Notes: generated from the sequence alone by a model not told the origin. A stretch of DNA of 39,354 bases from JBFMDN01 sp040753915 (GCA_040753915.1 JBFMDN010000056.1:1-39354), one strand, 5' to 3'. Positions 24,762 through 33,971 are shown, counted from the first letter of the stretch. Made by a program: numbers and translations.

Positions 24762-25426
24762 CGTTGGAAGTCCTCCCTCACCATCTTACGGGGACCACCG
24801 TCCCTGTTGGGTCTCCAGTCATTGATCGGCATCACCTCGTCGTACAGATCCATTCTGTTAAGAGCTTTGAGTCGGTCCAGTATAAGTTGCCACGCGCAGT
24901 CCACTTCGGGATCGATCTCGCATTTTCCCTTTGTGGAGCCGCCGCATGGACCATTAAGCAGGCTCTTGGAGCAGCGCGCTATGGGGCAGATGCCGCCCGT
25001 GAAATATAATTTGCACGAGCCGCAGGTTTGGCATTTCTCCACGTAGTAACCTTCTTTGGTGGAGCCGCCCACAAACGAGGTGTTCAGCGCCGGGTATACG
25101 GGGATAGTCGGATACCTCTCGGCCACGTACTGCACGCCGGCACCACAGGCCATGGAAAGCACGCCATCCACATCGGGCACGATGTCGCTGATCTGTTCCA
25201 CGTATTCCGGGTCGCACTGCCGCTCTACGGTTTTCTCAATAATCTCTATTGGGTTACCGTCCTTGTCTCGAGCCATCCGGAGTTGGCTCGACAGGACGCG
25301 AACCTCATCATGCCCACCGGTGAGGCATACGGTAACGCACCCCCCGCATCCCAACACCAGTATTTTCTTGTTCCCTTCCACCATGCCGGTTATCTCATCG
25401 AAGGGTTTCCTCTCGCCTATGACCAT
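24758..25426 (-). CDS. metV: MetV, zinc/iron-sulfur partner of MetF
   Basis: Protein of 222 residues of the methylenetetrahydrofolate reductase C-terminal-domain family (MetV). It forms a complex with MetF and carries the route for electrons. Cysteine motifs: LGCGGCVTVC near the N-terminus and ACGAGVQY in the middle. Then come CQTCGSCKLYFTGGICPIARC and NGPCGGSTKGKCEIDP, which resemble the family's zinc and [4Fe-4S] sites. The ATG at 25426 has TGGAGG 7 bases upstream. It starts 46 bases after mvhD and overlaps metF by four bases. Confidence 0.93.
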   Translation of the reverse strand: MVIGERKPFDEITGMVEGNKKILVLGCGGCVTVCLTGGHDEVRVLSSQLRMARDKDGNPIEIIEKTVERQCDPEYVEQISDIVPDVDGVLSMACGAGVQYVAERYPTIPVYPALNTSFVGGSTKEGYYVEKCQTCGSCKLYFTGGICPIARCSKSLLNGPCGGSTKGKCEIDPEVDCAWQLILDRLKALNRMDLYDEVMPINDWRPNRDGGPRKMVREDFQR

Positions 25427-25472
25427 GTTTGTGCCTCCAGGGAGTCATTGCTTTCAGGGAACTGGCAACCAA

Positions 25473-25913
25473 TCAGGCTGCCTCATTCTTGACGCCTCGG
25501 TATTTCTTGTTTAAGGGGCTTGGCCCAAGAGCTCTGATACGCTCGGTGAATTCTGTAGCGACTTCCGCGAATCTGGGTCCCATGGCTGCGCTCATGTTGT
25601 ACATTTCGAGGCGCTCCGGCTCCAAGCCGACTTCAGCGATGAGCTTCTTGGTGTAATTAACCCTGGGTTTGGCCACCAAATTGCCATGGATGAAGTGGCA
25701 ATCGCCTTCAAGGCAGCCGGCCACGTAGACGCCGTCAGCCCCTTTCTCGAAAGCTCGCAGAAGAAAGACCGGTGTTATTTTTCCCGTACACGGTAAGCGA
25801 ATCACGCGTATATTGGTAGGGTACTCAAGCCTCATGCTGCCGGCTAAATCAGCAGCGCCATATGCGCAGTAATGGCAGCAAAACGCGACGATTGTGGGCT
25901 CAAAATCTGCCAT
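25473..25913 (-). CDS. mvhD: MvhD/HdrD-type [2Fe-2S] hydrogenase iron-sulfur subunit
   Basis: Small iron-sulfur protein of 146 residues of the MvhD (hydrogenase delta subunit) family. Conserved cysteines: FCCHYCAYGAAD (12, 13, 16), PCTGKI (42), GCLEGDCHF (67, 72). By family it passes electrons between a hydrogenase or dehydrogenase and heterodisulfide-reductase-like HdrA; here it is linked to MetVF. I chose the ATG at 25913 because GAGGAGA lies 8 bases upstream; upstream in-frame codons would add 17 residues before the conserved start MADFEPTIVAF. No hdrA, hdrB or hdrC gene is next to it, so its HdrA partner must be encoded elsewhere. Confidence 0.93.
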   Translation of the reverse strand: MADFEPTIVAFCCHYCAYGAADLAGSMRLEYPTNIRVIRLPCTGKITPVFLLRAFEKGADGVYVAGCLEGDCHFIHGNLVAKPRVNYTKKLIAEVGLEPERLEMYNMSAAMGPRFAEVATEFTERIRALGPSPLNKKYRGVKNEAA

Positions 25914-26017
25914 TGGTCGGGTCTCCTCAATCTGTTCACTGGAAAGACGATGGGTGGCCTTCAAATTTAAACCATCGAAGAGAAAATTGCAATAAGCGGG
26001 ACGGCGGGTCGAGACAT

Positions 26018-26233
26018 TTACGACGAACAGTTTTCTAGGCGGTCAGGCCTTGCCGGCAGCGACATACCTTCATACTCCAGCACAACGGTCACGTACCGGC
26101 ACCGCGGGAAGGGACCTGATTTCTTGCGAGGAAGTGGTGAGCAGCTCTCTGCGACAAGAAGCCTTTTCATTCTTTTCTTTGCAAAGCAGACGCCTCGTCC
26201 GCGATCCTCCCAGAAGATGATTTTATCGCTCAA
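26018..26233 (-). CDS. Small protein downstream of DUF6178 (71 aa)
   Basis: Unrecognised protein of 71 residues starting with TTG. The case for it is the site: it starts 10 bases after the DUF6178 stop, with TGAGGA (overlapping that stop) about 7 bases before the TTG. It is basic in the middle (FAKKRMKRLLVAESC) with a strand-like centre (CRYVTVVLEYEG). It may be a co-translated partner of the DUF6178 protein. The codon pattern looks natural but I cannot rule out chance. Confidence 0.5.
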   Translation of the reverse strand: MSDKIIFWEDRGRGVCFAKKRMKRLLVAESCSPLPRKKSGPFPRCRYVTVVLEYEGMSLPARPDRLENCSS

Positions 26234-26243
26234 CTCGTTTTCC

Positions 26244-27569
26244 TCAGATAGGTTCCCAGGTCTCTTCTTCGGCTAGCTGGTCGATCATGCTCCTAATTCT
26301 GCGAATATCGTCGACAGTTTCGAACTCACGAGCCTTCTTCTCACCGTACACATGCTCCGCATAATACGGCCTCTTTTGGAGCACTCCTTGAGCAAGACCG
26401 GCTAGGGGGTGGCCAAGGTTTTCCACCCCGCCCTCATAATTTCTCAGGAGTTGATGGATTTCCTTGCGCAAGTCCATGATCACGCTGAATCCCCTCCGGA
26501 AGAGAATCTCCATATGGTTCGATTTCAGCACGCGAGCAGCTCTCCGGAAATCATCTTCACACAGGTCTTCTAACGCAATGTTGATATATCCTCCCACTTT
26601 CTTCAGGCTTCCTTCCAATTCCTCACGCAAACCGGGATCCCTTCCATCCGCGACTATGACCTTGTTGGCCAAATGGGCCAACTCGGTGGAGAGCCTATCG
26701 CTCTCGGATTCCTCCGAGATCTCATTGAGACAGCGCCTAAACAAGTTCTCTTGGTCGAGGACTTTGAGAGGGTACCACAGCCCGGGCTTCACTTCTTCCG
26801 TTTCCTGCTGCGAGAAGTCATCGAACGCGTCCCGTTCGTCGTCCGAAACCGCTTCTCGACGGAGGTAGCGATAGATTTCCAGCGCTTCATCGAACTCGGG
26901 GAATCCTCGATCGGCCAACCTGGACCTGCGATGCTTGCCGGCAGCTTCTTCGTTTTCCGTGGATATCCCCGTGGACAGCTCCTCCATCAATCCGAAATAG
27001 TAGTCCACGTTCCAGTGAAACAATGTTTCTAGCACCCGCTTGATGGTCTCCTCATGGTTTGGAGCCCGAAATTCGATGAAGAATATGTCGTCCAAAGTGT
27101 AGGGAGGAAGGAAATCAAGCTGTTCCGTCAGGTCGATCTCTGGAAGCCTTGTGTGTACCTTGACGAACCGGTTCATGGCCGTGACGATCAAGTCTGGATC
27201 CGCAGTCTGCAGGAATTGCAATATCTTGTCTTCGCCGATCGAGGCGATTATGTGTAACCAGCGGGCTGCAGCACTCGTTTCAAACATTTCGTTCTTCCAT
27301 AGCTCAAGGTCCAAGAGAAATGTCAATTGTTGCGCTGTGGTCGCGGCGATAAGATTAGGAGCGTCCCCTTCGCCAAGTTGCCTTATCGTGTAGAACACTT
27401 CTTCGGGAGAAATCATCCGCATGATCTCCCCCGGTCGCGCTACCGCGCCGATCAATTGCTCCCGAGCCGCCGCTGACAGATTTCGAAAGATGTCCTTCCG
27501 TCGTCTCGCCGGCAACGCCTCGAACGCCTCAATGATGCGTGCTGCTTCCTCCACATCGGACTTATCCAT
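26244..27569 (-). CDS. DUF6178-family protein
   Basis: Soluble, helical, acidic protein of 441 residues with the features of the DUF6178 family, mostly seen in Desulfobacterota: an N-terminal segment (ARRIIEAFEALPARRRKDIF-type; here AARIIEAFEALPARRRKDIF), PEEVFYTIRQLGEGDAPNLI, LTFLLDLELWKNE and FHWNVDYYFGLMEEL. Function is unknown. No membrane segments, no metal motif. The ATG at 27569 is chosen over a GTG at 27575; neither has a clear ribosome binding site. It is on the same strand as mvhD-metV-metF but 330 bases upstream, so co-transcription is possible, not certain. Confidence 0.85.
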   Translation of the reverse strand: MDKSDVEEAARIIEAFEALPARRRKDIFRNLSAAAREQLIGAVARPGEIMRMISPEEVFYTIRQLGEGDAPNLIAATTAQQLTFLLDLELWKNEMFETSAAARWLHIIASIGEDKILQFLQTADPDLIVTAMNRFVKVHTRLPEIDLTEQLDFLPPYTLDDIFFIEFRAPNHEETIKRVLETLFHWNVDYYFGLMEELSTGISTENEEAAGKHRRSRLADRGFPEFDEALEIYRYLRREAVSDDERDAFDDFSQQETEEVKPGLWYPLKVLDQENLFRRCLNEISEESESDRLSTELAHLANKVIVADGRDPGLREELEGSLKKVGGYINIALEDLCEDDFRRAARVLKSNHMEILFRRGFSVIMDLRKEIHQLLRNYEGGVENLGHPLAGLAQGVLQKRPYYAEHVYGEKKAREFETVDDIRRIRSMIDQLAEEETWEPI

Positions 27570-27776
27570 GAGCACAGTCTAGCCATTGCACAGGAGTAAA
27601 TCAATAGTCTGGAGCCCGAGATGAAACGAGGGACGCACCCGAGCCAATTTGTTCCGGTCCAACGGTTGACGGGAAGCAGAATCATGGACTAAAGTCAACC
27701 TGCGCCCGTCGCTCTCTGATCCGAACACCTGGGTCGCGAAGGTACGACGCGATTGTCCGAGCGAGGAGTAACCGAG

Positions 27777-28991
27777 ATGGAAAAGTTGACCGGCAAAGCA
27801 ATCATAGCCATGGGGGGAGGCCCCACCGCAGTCATCAACCAATCTCTCGTGGGAGCCGTCCTACAGGCTCGTCAATATCCGCACATCACGCAGTTCTATG
27901 GTGCCTTTCGCGGGGTAGAGGGCCTCGTTGACGAGCAGTTCGTCAATCTTTCCGAAGCCACACGGAATAACCTTGAAATGGTGGCCAGAACCCCCGGGGC
28001 AGCCATCCGGAGCACGAGAGTGAAGCCCGATGAGGAGCACTGCCGTAGGATTTTCGACGTGTGCAAAGCTCACGGCATTCATTACTTCTTTTATATAGGC
28101 GGCAACGACTCGGCCGAGACGTGCAGGATCGTCAACCGCTTCGCAGTAGAGGAGGGATATGAGCTGCGCGTCATGCACATTCCCAAGACCATAGACAATG
28201 ATTTGAGGGTCACGGATCATTGCCCTGGCTACGGTTCTGCAGCGAAATTTGTCGCTCAGGCCTTTGCCGGAGTCAACTTGGACAACCGATCCATCCCGGG
28301 AGTCTATGTGGGCGTTGTAATGGGGCGTCATGCAGGATTTCTGACAGCAGCTTCGGTCTTCGCACGCAAATACGATGATGACGGTCCCCATCTCATATAC
28401 CTCCCTGAGCGACCGTTCGATCGAGATGAATTTCTCTCGAGCGTGGAGCACGTGTACAAGAGGTTCGGCCGCTGCGTGGTAGCAGTATCCGAAGGAATAC
28501 AGGACGCGAAAGGGACTCCGGTGGTGACGACCTTAGTTCACGAGGTGGAAAGGGACTCCCACGGAAATGTTCAGCTTTCCGGCACCACATCGCTCGGTGA
28601 TGCGTTGATGGATCTCATCAAGACCAACCTCAAAATTAAGCGAGTCAGATCGGACACATTCGGTTATCTGCAACGGTCGTTTCTCGGGTGCATCAGCGAA
28701 GTGGACGCGAACGAAGCGCGGGAAGTAGGTGAGCGCGCTGTTCAGGTTGCTGCCTGGCACCGTATGGATGGATCGATCACGATCGAGCGGGTCGGTGATT
28801 ACAGTGTCCGGTACAATGTGAGCACCCTCGATGAAGTGGCGAGAGAGACGAAAGAGATGCCCCCATCCTTCATTGAAGGAGTAAACGGCGTCACGGTAGA
28901 GTTCAAGAACTACGCGAGACCTCTCATAAGCGATCTACCGGTTTACGAGCGGCTTCATGCCCCGAGGGTGGAGCCCATACTAAAGAAATAA
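27777..28991 (+). CDS. pfp: Pyrophosphate-dependent 6-phosphofructokinase
   Basis: PFK of 404 residues that phosphorylates fructose-6-phosphate reversibly with pyrophosphate instead of ATP. The distinction can be read from the sequence. The loop IGGNDSAET (107-115) has Asp where ATP enzymes have Gly. PKTIDNDL (136-143) has Lys where ATP enzymes have Gly (PGTIDND). The substrate-binding region has GVVMGRHAGFLTAA, with Met-Gly-Arg as expected. GAGGAG lies 8 bases before the ATG at 27777; a TTG at 27753 would add eight residues. A reversible, PPi-saving enzyme fits a low-energy anaerobe. It starts a plus-strand run with ilvD and tadA. Confidence 0.95.
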   Translation: MEKLTGKAIIAMGGGPTAVINQSLVGAVLQARQYPHITQFYGAFRGVEGLVDEQFVNLSEATRNNLEMVARTPGAAIRSTRVKPDEEHCRRIFDVCKAHGIHYFFYIGGNDSAETCRIVNRFAVEEGYELRVMHIPKTIDNDLRVTDHCPGYGSAAKFVAQAFAGVNLDNRSIPGVYVGVVMGRHAGFLTAASVFARKYDDDGPHLIYLPERPFDRDEFLSSVEHVYKRFGRCVVAVSEGIQDAKGTPVVTTLVHEVERDSHGNVQLSGTTSLGDALMDLIKTNLKIKRVRSDTFGYLQRSFLGCISEVDANEAREVGERAVQVAAWHRMDGSITIERVGDYSVRYNVSTLDEVARETKEMPPSFIEGVNGVTVEFKNYARPLISDLPVYERLHAPRVEPILKK

Positions 28992-29056
28992 TCTGTTCAA
29001 GCCGGGGAATCGGCCGCGACTCATCACGGCCTTGGCCGGTTCAGGAGGATAGAGGT

Positions 29057-30715
29057 TTGAGAAGCCATATCATGACAAAAGGGGTCGGAAGGGCACCTTC
29101 CCGCGCCCTTCTCAAAGGGATGGGTATTACCGAAGAGGAAATGGAGCGGCCTCTCATAGGGGTGGCCAATTCCTTTAACGAATATATTCCCGGCCATGTT
29201 CACTTGGATCGGATAGGCGAAGCGGTAAAAGCCGGTATTCGCGCGGCTGGAGGGACTCCTCTGGAGTTCTCGACCATAGGGGTGTGTGACGGCCTAGCCA
29301 TGGGGCATAGAGGGATGAAATACTCCCTCGCGTCACGGGAGCTCATAGCCGACTCCGTAGAAATCATGGCCCAGGCACACCCGGTGGACGCGCTCGTTCT
29401 GATCCCCAATTGTGACAAGATCGTCCCGGGAATGCTCATGGCGGCTCTGAGAATCAACATTCCCACTGTGATAGTGAGCGGCGGACCGATGATGACCGGC
29501 CGCTTTCAAGAAAAGAAAGTCGACGTCATTACAGTCTTTGAGGCGGTGGGGAAGGTAAAGGCTGGGACCATGACCGTTGACGAGCTCGGGTGCCTCGAGG
29601 AGAGAGCGTGCCCGGGATGCGGCTCGTGCGCGGGCATGTTCACCGCGAATTCCATGAACTGTCTCACTGAGGCCCTGGGGCTGGGGCTCCCCGGTAATGG
29701 TACGATTCCCGCGGTGCATGCAGCGAGAATCCGGCTTGCAAAAAGAGCCGGCACAAAGGTCATGGAGCTGCTGGAAAAGAATATCCGCCCGAGAGATATA
29801 GCCACGGCCAAGGCATTTCGCAATGCCATTGCCGTGGACATGGCTTTGGGGTGTTCGACGAACACAGTGCTCCATGTGCCAGCTATCGCCCGTGAGGCAG
29901 GGGTCCGAATAGACCTCGAGCTGTTTGACACAATAAGCTCTTCAACTCCTCACATCTGCGCGCTATCCCCTGGCGGACCGCACCATCTGGAAGACTTGGA
30001 CGCTGCCGGTGGGGTTCAAGCGGTTCTCAAGCAACTCGTCGATGGAGGGCTTGCTGACCCCAGTGTCATGACCGTTACGGGGCTTAGTCTTGGAGAGACG
30101 CTCCACACAGCAGAAGTTACGGATTCGGAGGTCATCCGCCCTCTGTCCCAGCCGCACAGCCCTATAGGGGGCATAGCGATCCTGCGCGGCAACTTGGCAC
30201 CTGACGGCGCGGTCGTCAAGCAGTCTGCAGTCGATCCGTCAATGCTCAAGAACACGGGGACGGCTCGCGTGTTCGATTCCGAGGAAACCGCGGTGAAAGG
30301 CATTCTCGAAGGAGCCATACGGCCCGGAGACATCGTGGTGATACGTTACGAGGGCCCTCGAGGAGGCCCTGGAATGCGTGAGATGCTCAACCCGACCTCC
30401 GCTCTTGCAGGCATGGGACTGGACAAGTCAGTGGCTCTTGTGACGGACGGCAGGTTTAGCGGAGGCACCAGGGGTGCTGCGGTGGGACACGTCTCCCCTG
30501 AGGCCGCGCACGGCGGTGTGATCGCTTTGATCGAAGAAGGTGACAAGATCACCATCGACATACCGGCAAAGAGGATCGACGTGAATGTCGCCGAGGACGA
30601 GCTCCAGCGGCGCCGCGGCGCATGGACTGCTCCTCCGCCTTCCATCACGGAAGGGTACCTCGCGCGGTATGCTGCGCAGGTGAGCTCCGCGGCTCAGGGT
30701 GCAGTGTTGGGATAG
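29057..30715 (+). CDS. ilvD: Dihydroxy-acid dehydratase
   Basis: IlvD of 552 residues, normal length. It dehydrates 2,3-dihydroxy-isovalerate and 2,3-dihydroxy-3-methylvalerate in valine, leucine and isoleucine synthesis. Likely iron-sulfur ligands are Cys77 (GVCDGLAMGH), Cys119 (IPNCDKIVPG) and Cys191 (CPGCGSCAGMFTANSMN). It is the archaeal/anaerobe sub-type with VPGH-like YIPGHVHL rather than PCN-HL. The start is TTG at 29057: AGGAGG lies 9 bases before it and the family consensus begins MRS-MTKG, so the unusual start is well supported. It lies 65 bases after pfp and 7 bases before tadA. Confidence 0.96.
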   Translation: MRSHIMTKGVGRAPSRALLKGMGITEEEMERPLIGVANSFNEYIPGHVHLDRIGEAVKAGIRAAGGTPLEFSTIGVCDGLAMGHRGMKYSLASRELIADSVEIMAQAHPVDALVLIPNCDKIVPGMLMAALRINIPTVIVSGGPMMTGRFQEKKVDVITVFEAVGKVKAGTMTVDELGCLEERACPGCGSCAGMFTANSMNCLTEALGLGLPGNGTIPAVHAARIRLAKRAGTKVMELLEKNIRPRDIATAKAFRNAIAVDMALGCSTNTVLHVPAIAREAGVRIDLELFDTISSSTPHICALSPGGPHHLEDLDAAGGVQAVLKQLVDGGLADPSVMTVTGLSLGETLHTAEVTDSEVIRPLSQPHSPIGGIAILRGNLAPDGAVVKQSAVDPSMLKNTGTARVFDSEETAVKGILEGAIRPGDIVVIRYEGPRGGPGMREMLNPTSALAGMGLDKSVALVTDGRFSGGTRGAAVGHVSPEAAHGGVIALIEEGDKITIDIPAKRIDVNVAEDELQRRRGAWTAPPPSITEGYLARYAAQVSSAAQGAVLG

Positions 30716-30722
30716 AGGATCG

Positions 30723-31199
30723 ATGGGCAGAGTCTCCGATTCTGAGCTTCGGTTCATGCACCTAGCCCTGGAAGAGGCACGAAAGGCGGCGCGGCTGGGC
30801 GAGACGCCAGTGGGCGCCGTGGTAGTGCAGGATGGCCGAGTTCTCGGATCGGGTCACAATCTGGTCGAGAAAGCAAACGATCCAACGGCCCATGCCGAGA
30901 TCCTGGCACTTCGAGAAGCTTGTCGATCGGTGGGCGATTGGCGATTGCCCCGAGCCGTCCTCTATGTTACATTAGAACCGTGCGTCATGTGCGCGATAGC
31001 ACTCACCCTCGCCCGTGTGCCTCGCGTGGTTTACGGGGCGCCGGACAGGAGATGGGGAGGTTTTGGCAGCCTCTTCGATTTCTCTCACGACCCGAGAATT
31101 AACCGTGACATCGAAGTGATCCCGGGCGTGCTGGAGCAAGAAGCCGCAGATCTCCTCAGGAATTTCTTCTCCGAGCTTCGCCGCACGATGCATGACTGA
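30723..31199 (+). CDS. tadA: tRNA-specific adenosine deaminase
   Basis: TadA of 158 residues. It converts adenosine to inosine at the wobble position of tRNA-Arg(ACG). The zinc site is His57 and Glu59 in AHAEI, with Cys87 and Cys90 in EPCVMC; Glu59 is the proton shuttle. DRRWGGFGSL and RNFFSELR complete the family pattern. The ATG at 30723 has GAGG 4 bases upstream; the stop is 9 bases before tRNA-Ser. The gene probably shares a transcript with ilvD and with the tRNA, which would then be cut out of the message. Confidence 0.95.
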   Translation: MGRVSDSELRFMHLALEEARKAARLGETPVGAVVVQDGRVLGSGHNLVEKANDPTAHAEILALREACRSVGDWRLPRAVLYVTLEPCVMCAIALTLARVPRVVYGAPDRRWGGFGSLFDFSHDPRINRDIEVIPGVLEQEAADLLRNFFSELRRTMHD

Positions 31200-31208
31200 C
31201 CTTCCGGC

Positions 31209-31298
31209 GGAGAGATGCCCGAGAGGTCGAAGGGGGTTGACTCGAAATCAACTGTACGCTCGTTCGTACCGGGGGTTCGAATCCCTCTCTCTCCGCCA
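31209..31298 (+). tRNA. tRNA-Ser (anticodon CGA)
   Basis: 90-nt class II tRNA with encoded CCA. The acceptor GGAGAGA pairs with TCTCTCC. The anticodon stem GTTGA/TCAAC encloses the loop CTCGAAA (anticodon CGA, reads UCG). A long variable arm (TGTACGCTCGTTCGTACC) and a T-arm with GGTTCGAATCC follow. It begins 9 bases after tadA. Confidence 0.97.
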
Positions 31299-31569
31299 AA
31301 TCCTCATTGTGAGACATATCGACGGCGTCTATGCCCAGCGATTCAAGATGACTGAGCAATGAAACCGGGAAACTGGCATTCTATCAGGCCAGGCGGATGT
31401 CGGCCCAGAAGCGGGCAACTTGAGAGTTGCTTTCGGACTAAAGCATAGCAGCAGCGTGAGCCGCGTCAGATCTCGTAGGAAGCAATGAATCGCCTAGGGC
31501 GAGGCAACGAGAATCGCATCACAGTAATGCATATTTTCGCTTTTGAACCAGCGGAGCTCCCCGATCCAG

Positions 31570-31797
31570 CTACTTCTTGACAAGATGAAGCCATAGCGAG
31601 TCCAGGTCAACTAGCTCCATGCCGTCAAGCCCTGCGGTTGGGTCGGGAACCACGTCGTCCCCTGTAAGATGCGGTTTGAGAGGAATCTTGCCGCTATGAG
31701 AGATCTCGACCACAATGGCCTCGTTATGTAGTTCGAGGGCGAGACTGTACTCACTGCAAATGTTCAGTTCTTTGGCCCGGCGAAGAAGCTCCTCCAT
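31570..31797 (-). CDS. Small acidic protein downstream of the LivJ-like gene
   Basis: Unrecognised protein of 75 residues (MEELLRRAKELNICSEYSLA...). Strands and helices alternate plausibly (EAIVVEIS; GMELVDLDSLWLHLV) and codon use looks natural, but there is no named domain. The ribosome binding site is weak. It lies 25 bases past the LivJ-like gene on the same strand. It may be real or the tail of something broken. Confidence 0.4.
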   Translation of the reverse strand: MEELLRRAKELNICSEYSLALELHNEAIVVEISHSGKIPLKPHLTGDDVVPDPTAGLDGMELVDLDSLWLHLVKK

Positions 31798-31822
31798 TCG
31801 ACCGCCAAGCTTCCGGCAAAGT

Positions 31823-32995
31823 TTATTCTCCGGAATGCGGGGGGAATTGGAGGGAGGAGGTGCTCAGTGACTCGGGCCATATCACCCTCTTACGGCCATT
31901 CTGCCACTGATAGATGATCGGATGCTGGCGTATCTGGACTCCTTTTGCATCCACACCGTATCTGCCGATTAGCGTGACTGTGTCGAGGTTGGACAGTATC
32001 TCTCGAACTTTTTCCCGATCTGTGGTCCCCGCGCGTGATATGGCTTCCGCGAGGATCACTCCGGCAGCATAGCCGCTCGCTGCATGGTACGGCGGAACAC
32101 GCCCGTACTCCTCACGAAACGATTTCAAGAATTCGGTTCCTCCTGGAAAAGCGGGCCCGACTTCGGGATCCCACACACCACTCCCCAAAGTATAATTGGC
32201 GAGATCCCCCAATATTCTTCCGTATTCGTCGAGAGCAGGGGCCACCTGCGAAAAAAATAATCGTGGGGTTCAGCCCAGTTCTGCAAGAGTCCGCCTGACC
32301 GCAATAGTGTCGTCGAGGTAACCCCACATTACGAGGGCTTGGGCGCCGGTCTGTTGAAGGCGGCGCAATTGCGCCCCCAGGTTCTGCCGGTCCAGTTGTT
32401 CAAGGCAGAGAACCTGGAGGCCAAAGCGGTGGGCCCATTTGACCGCATCCCGAGGGGTCCCCAGCCGCAGAAGATCCTCGTCCACCAGGATGACCATTCT
32501 ATCGATCTTGTGATAGGCCATGAGAGCGAAGAGCTCTTTGGTCCAACGCCGTTCTGGAATGCTCAAACCAAAAGCGTACCGAGGACCTGAGTCCCACACG
32601 CTCTCGACCGCGGTCAGCGGCATCAACGTTGGATAATGGTGGTGCTCCAAGAGAGGAACGACAGCCTTGGAGATCGGACTGGAATAGGGACCGAACACGA
32701 AATCAAACTGGCCACCCGACAGCATCTCGCTATAGATCTTAACGGCAGTCCTGTCATCACTCTTGTCGTCATGTATTGCGAGATCTACCGGCCGTCCCAA
32801 TATTCCGCCTTCTGCGTTTTGCTTCTTCGCCCAGAGCCGCAGTCCGTCTGCATACATGGTCCCGAACCGGGCGTAGCGTCCCGAAAGCGAAATGGACGCG
32901 CCGATCCGGACCGGATCGACAGCGTGCGCTGACCCTGCGGTCAAACAAGCCAAGGTTAATGCAAGCAATATCTTCCTGTTCCAAAGACCCACCAT
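31823..32995 (-). pseudogene. LivJ-like branched-chain amino-acid/amide binding protein, disrupted
   Basis: Periplasmic substrate-binding protein of about 390 residues for an ABC importer of the Leu/Ile/Val or amide/urea type. The ATG at 32995 with GGAGGG upstream starts a signal peptide (ILLALTLACLTAGSAHA). It is followed by VRIGASISLSGRYARFGT, GGILGRPVDLAIHDDKSD and DFVFGPYSSPIS, all family-typical. An in-frame TGA at 32270-32272 then interrupts it after RTLAELG, and the same frame resumes as VAPALDEYGRILG. Between them the lost residues lie in another frame (GLNPTIIF). Adding one G to a GGG run and removing one T from a T7 run restores LAELGLNPTIIFSQVAPALDEY. No permease or ATPase genes are beside it. 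Confidence 0.85.
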
Positions 32996-33482
32996 CCTAC
33001 CTGCCCTCCAATAGACGCTGACTTGGGATGAACACCTCTGACTCGGTAGGAAACTTCTGCCCTCACCTGTTTTCACAGTGCCGGTGATCTAGTGCTGAAT
33101 CTCAGATCCATTCAGCCGAAAATATCGCATCTTTCTCTGAGAATGTCCACCATGGCCGCAACTCAAAATCCACGATGCAAACCTGTCATGATTCGCGCTT
33201 GTGTGCCGCGAGCCTCAATTCCGAGGCGTTCTCGACAGAACTAGGACCTGGAGAGTGGATCCGAGGTAGTGACTGACAGCCTGGGAAGCACACTAGTCGC
33301 ATACGATGTTGACGCATGCTTACGCGTTGGTCACTTAACGAAAGAATGTCTTGACATTCACCATGGTCGTGGCACCATTCACCCATATGTGTGTTTGTTG
33401 AGGCGTGGGGCTTAAGGCGAAGGCTGCTTCCTCACCCCGAAGGGGCTCCCCTCGAAGGTCAACACGCACTGTGGGGCAGTTG
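32996..33482. other. Divergent intergenic region with leader copy A
   Basis: About 490 bases between two divergent genes, without a convincing gene. From 33351 it contains a TTGACA followed by landmarks (tatgtgt, ggcttaag, gctcccctcga at 33445-33455) that recur with nearly the same spacing at 36805-36907. I take it as a promoter/leader that has been duplicated. Confidence 0.5.
33351..33455 (+). repeat. Leader repeat, copy A
   Basis: TTGACA at 33351, tatgtgt at offset 35, ggcttaag at offset 58 and gctcccctcga at offset 94. Copy B (36805-36907) has the same four landmarks at offsets 0, 33, 57 and 92. Bases between the landmarks are diverged. Confidence 0.6.
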
Positions 33483-33971
33483 ATGCCACGCTTTCACTTT
33501 ATCTTCCTTGTTGCTCGTTTGATTGGAGTAATACTGTTCGTACATTCAGTCCGTGATTACTTCTATGGTGCGAGCAATGTGTTGATTCGGAATTCATCGG
33601 GAGTTGATGTCCGATTTGAAAAAGTGACAGTAGCCGACCAGTTCATTTCGAAACAGGACGAGGCCCGGCCGTGGCTCGGTGATGGTAGAGGCCTAATGCT
33701 CGATTCTAGAGGCCCGCGGAAATCGGTAGAGCTCAACGTGGTAATCTTAAGCAAAATGAAAGCAGAGGAGATACGGTCATGTACGCTGGATATTCGCTCC
33801 CCCAGTCCTTTCTTGAGATCTCTTCCCGTAAGGGGGGGAACACACGTATCAATGGGTCAGAAACAGCAGGAGAAGCGACCGGCCACTGAGAAACGGTTCG
33901 CTCCCAAAGAGGAAGAACGATGCGCAGGGTTCCAGAGCGGCCGCTTGAGACTCTCAGGCGGCCATGGATGA
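33483..33971 (+). CDS. Membrane-anchored unknown protein ending in the KEEERCAGF segment
   Basis: Unrecognised protein of up to 162 residues. It starts with an uncleaved-looking N-terminal membrane segment (FHFIFLVARLIGVILFV), then a short strand-rich domain (NVLIRNSSGVDVRFEKVTVA). From about residue 124 (internal ATG at 33852) the frame enters a charged segment that ends QKQQEKRPATEKR and KEEERCAGF. The same segment recurs in the small gene at 37360. So either one protein carries this tail, or the frame joins two genes. GGGGC before the ATG at 33483 is a weak site. An ATG at 33920 opens another frame within the conserved block. Confidence 0.5.
   Translation: MPRFHFIFLVARLIGVILFVHSVRDYFYGASNVLIRNSSGVDVRFEKVTVADQFISKQDEARPWLGDGRGLMLDSRGPRKSVELNVVILSKMKAEEIRSCTLDIRSPSPFLRSLPVRGGTHVSMGQKQQEKRPATEKRFAPKEEERCAGFQSGRLRLSGGHG

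Noticed and set aside
32270..32272. In-frame TGA in the LivJ-like gene as a selenocysteine codon
   Set aside because: The position is not a redox site in this family and two run-length changes explain it better.
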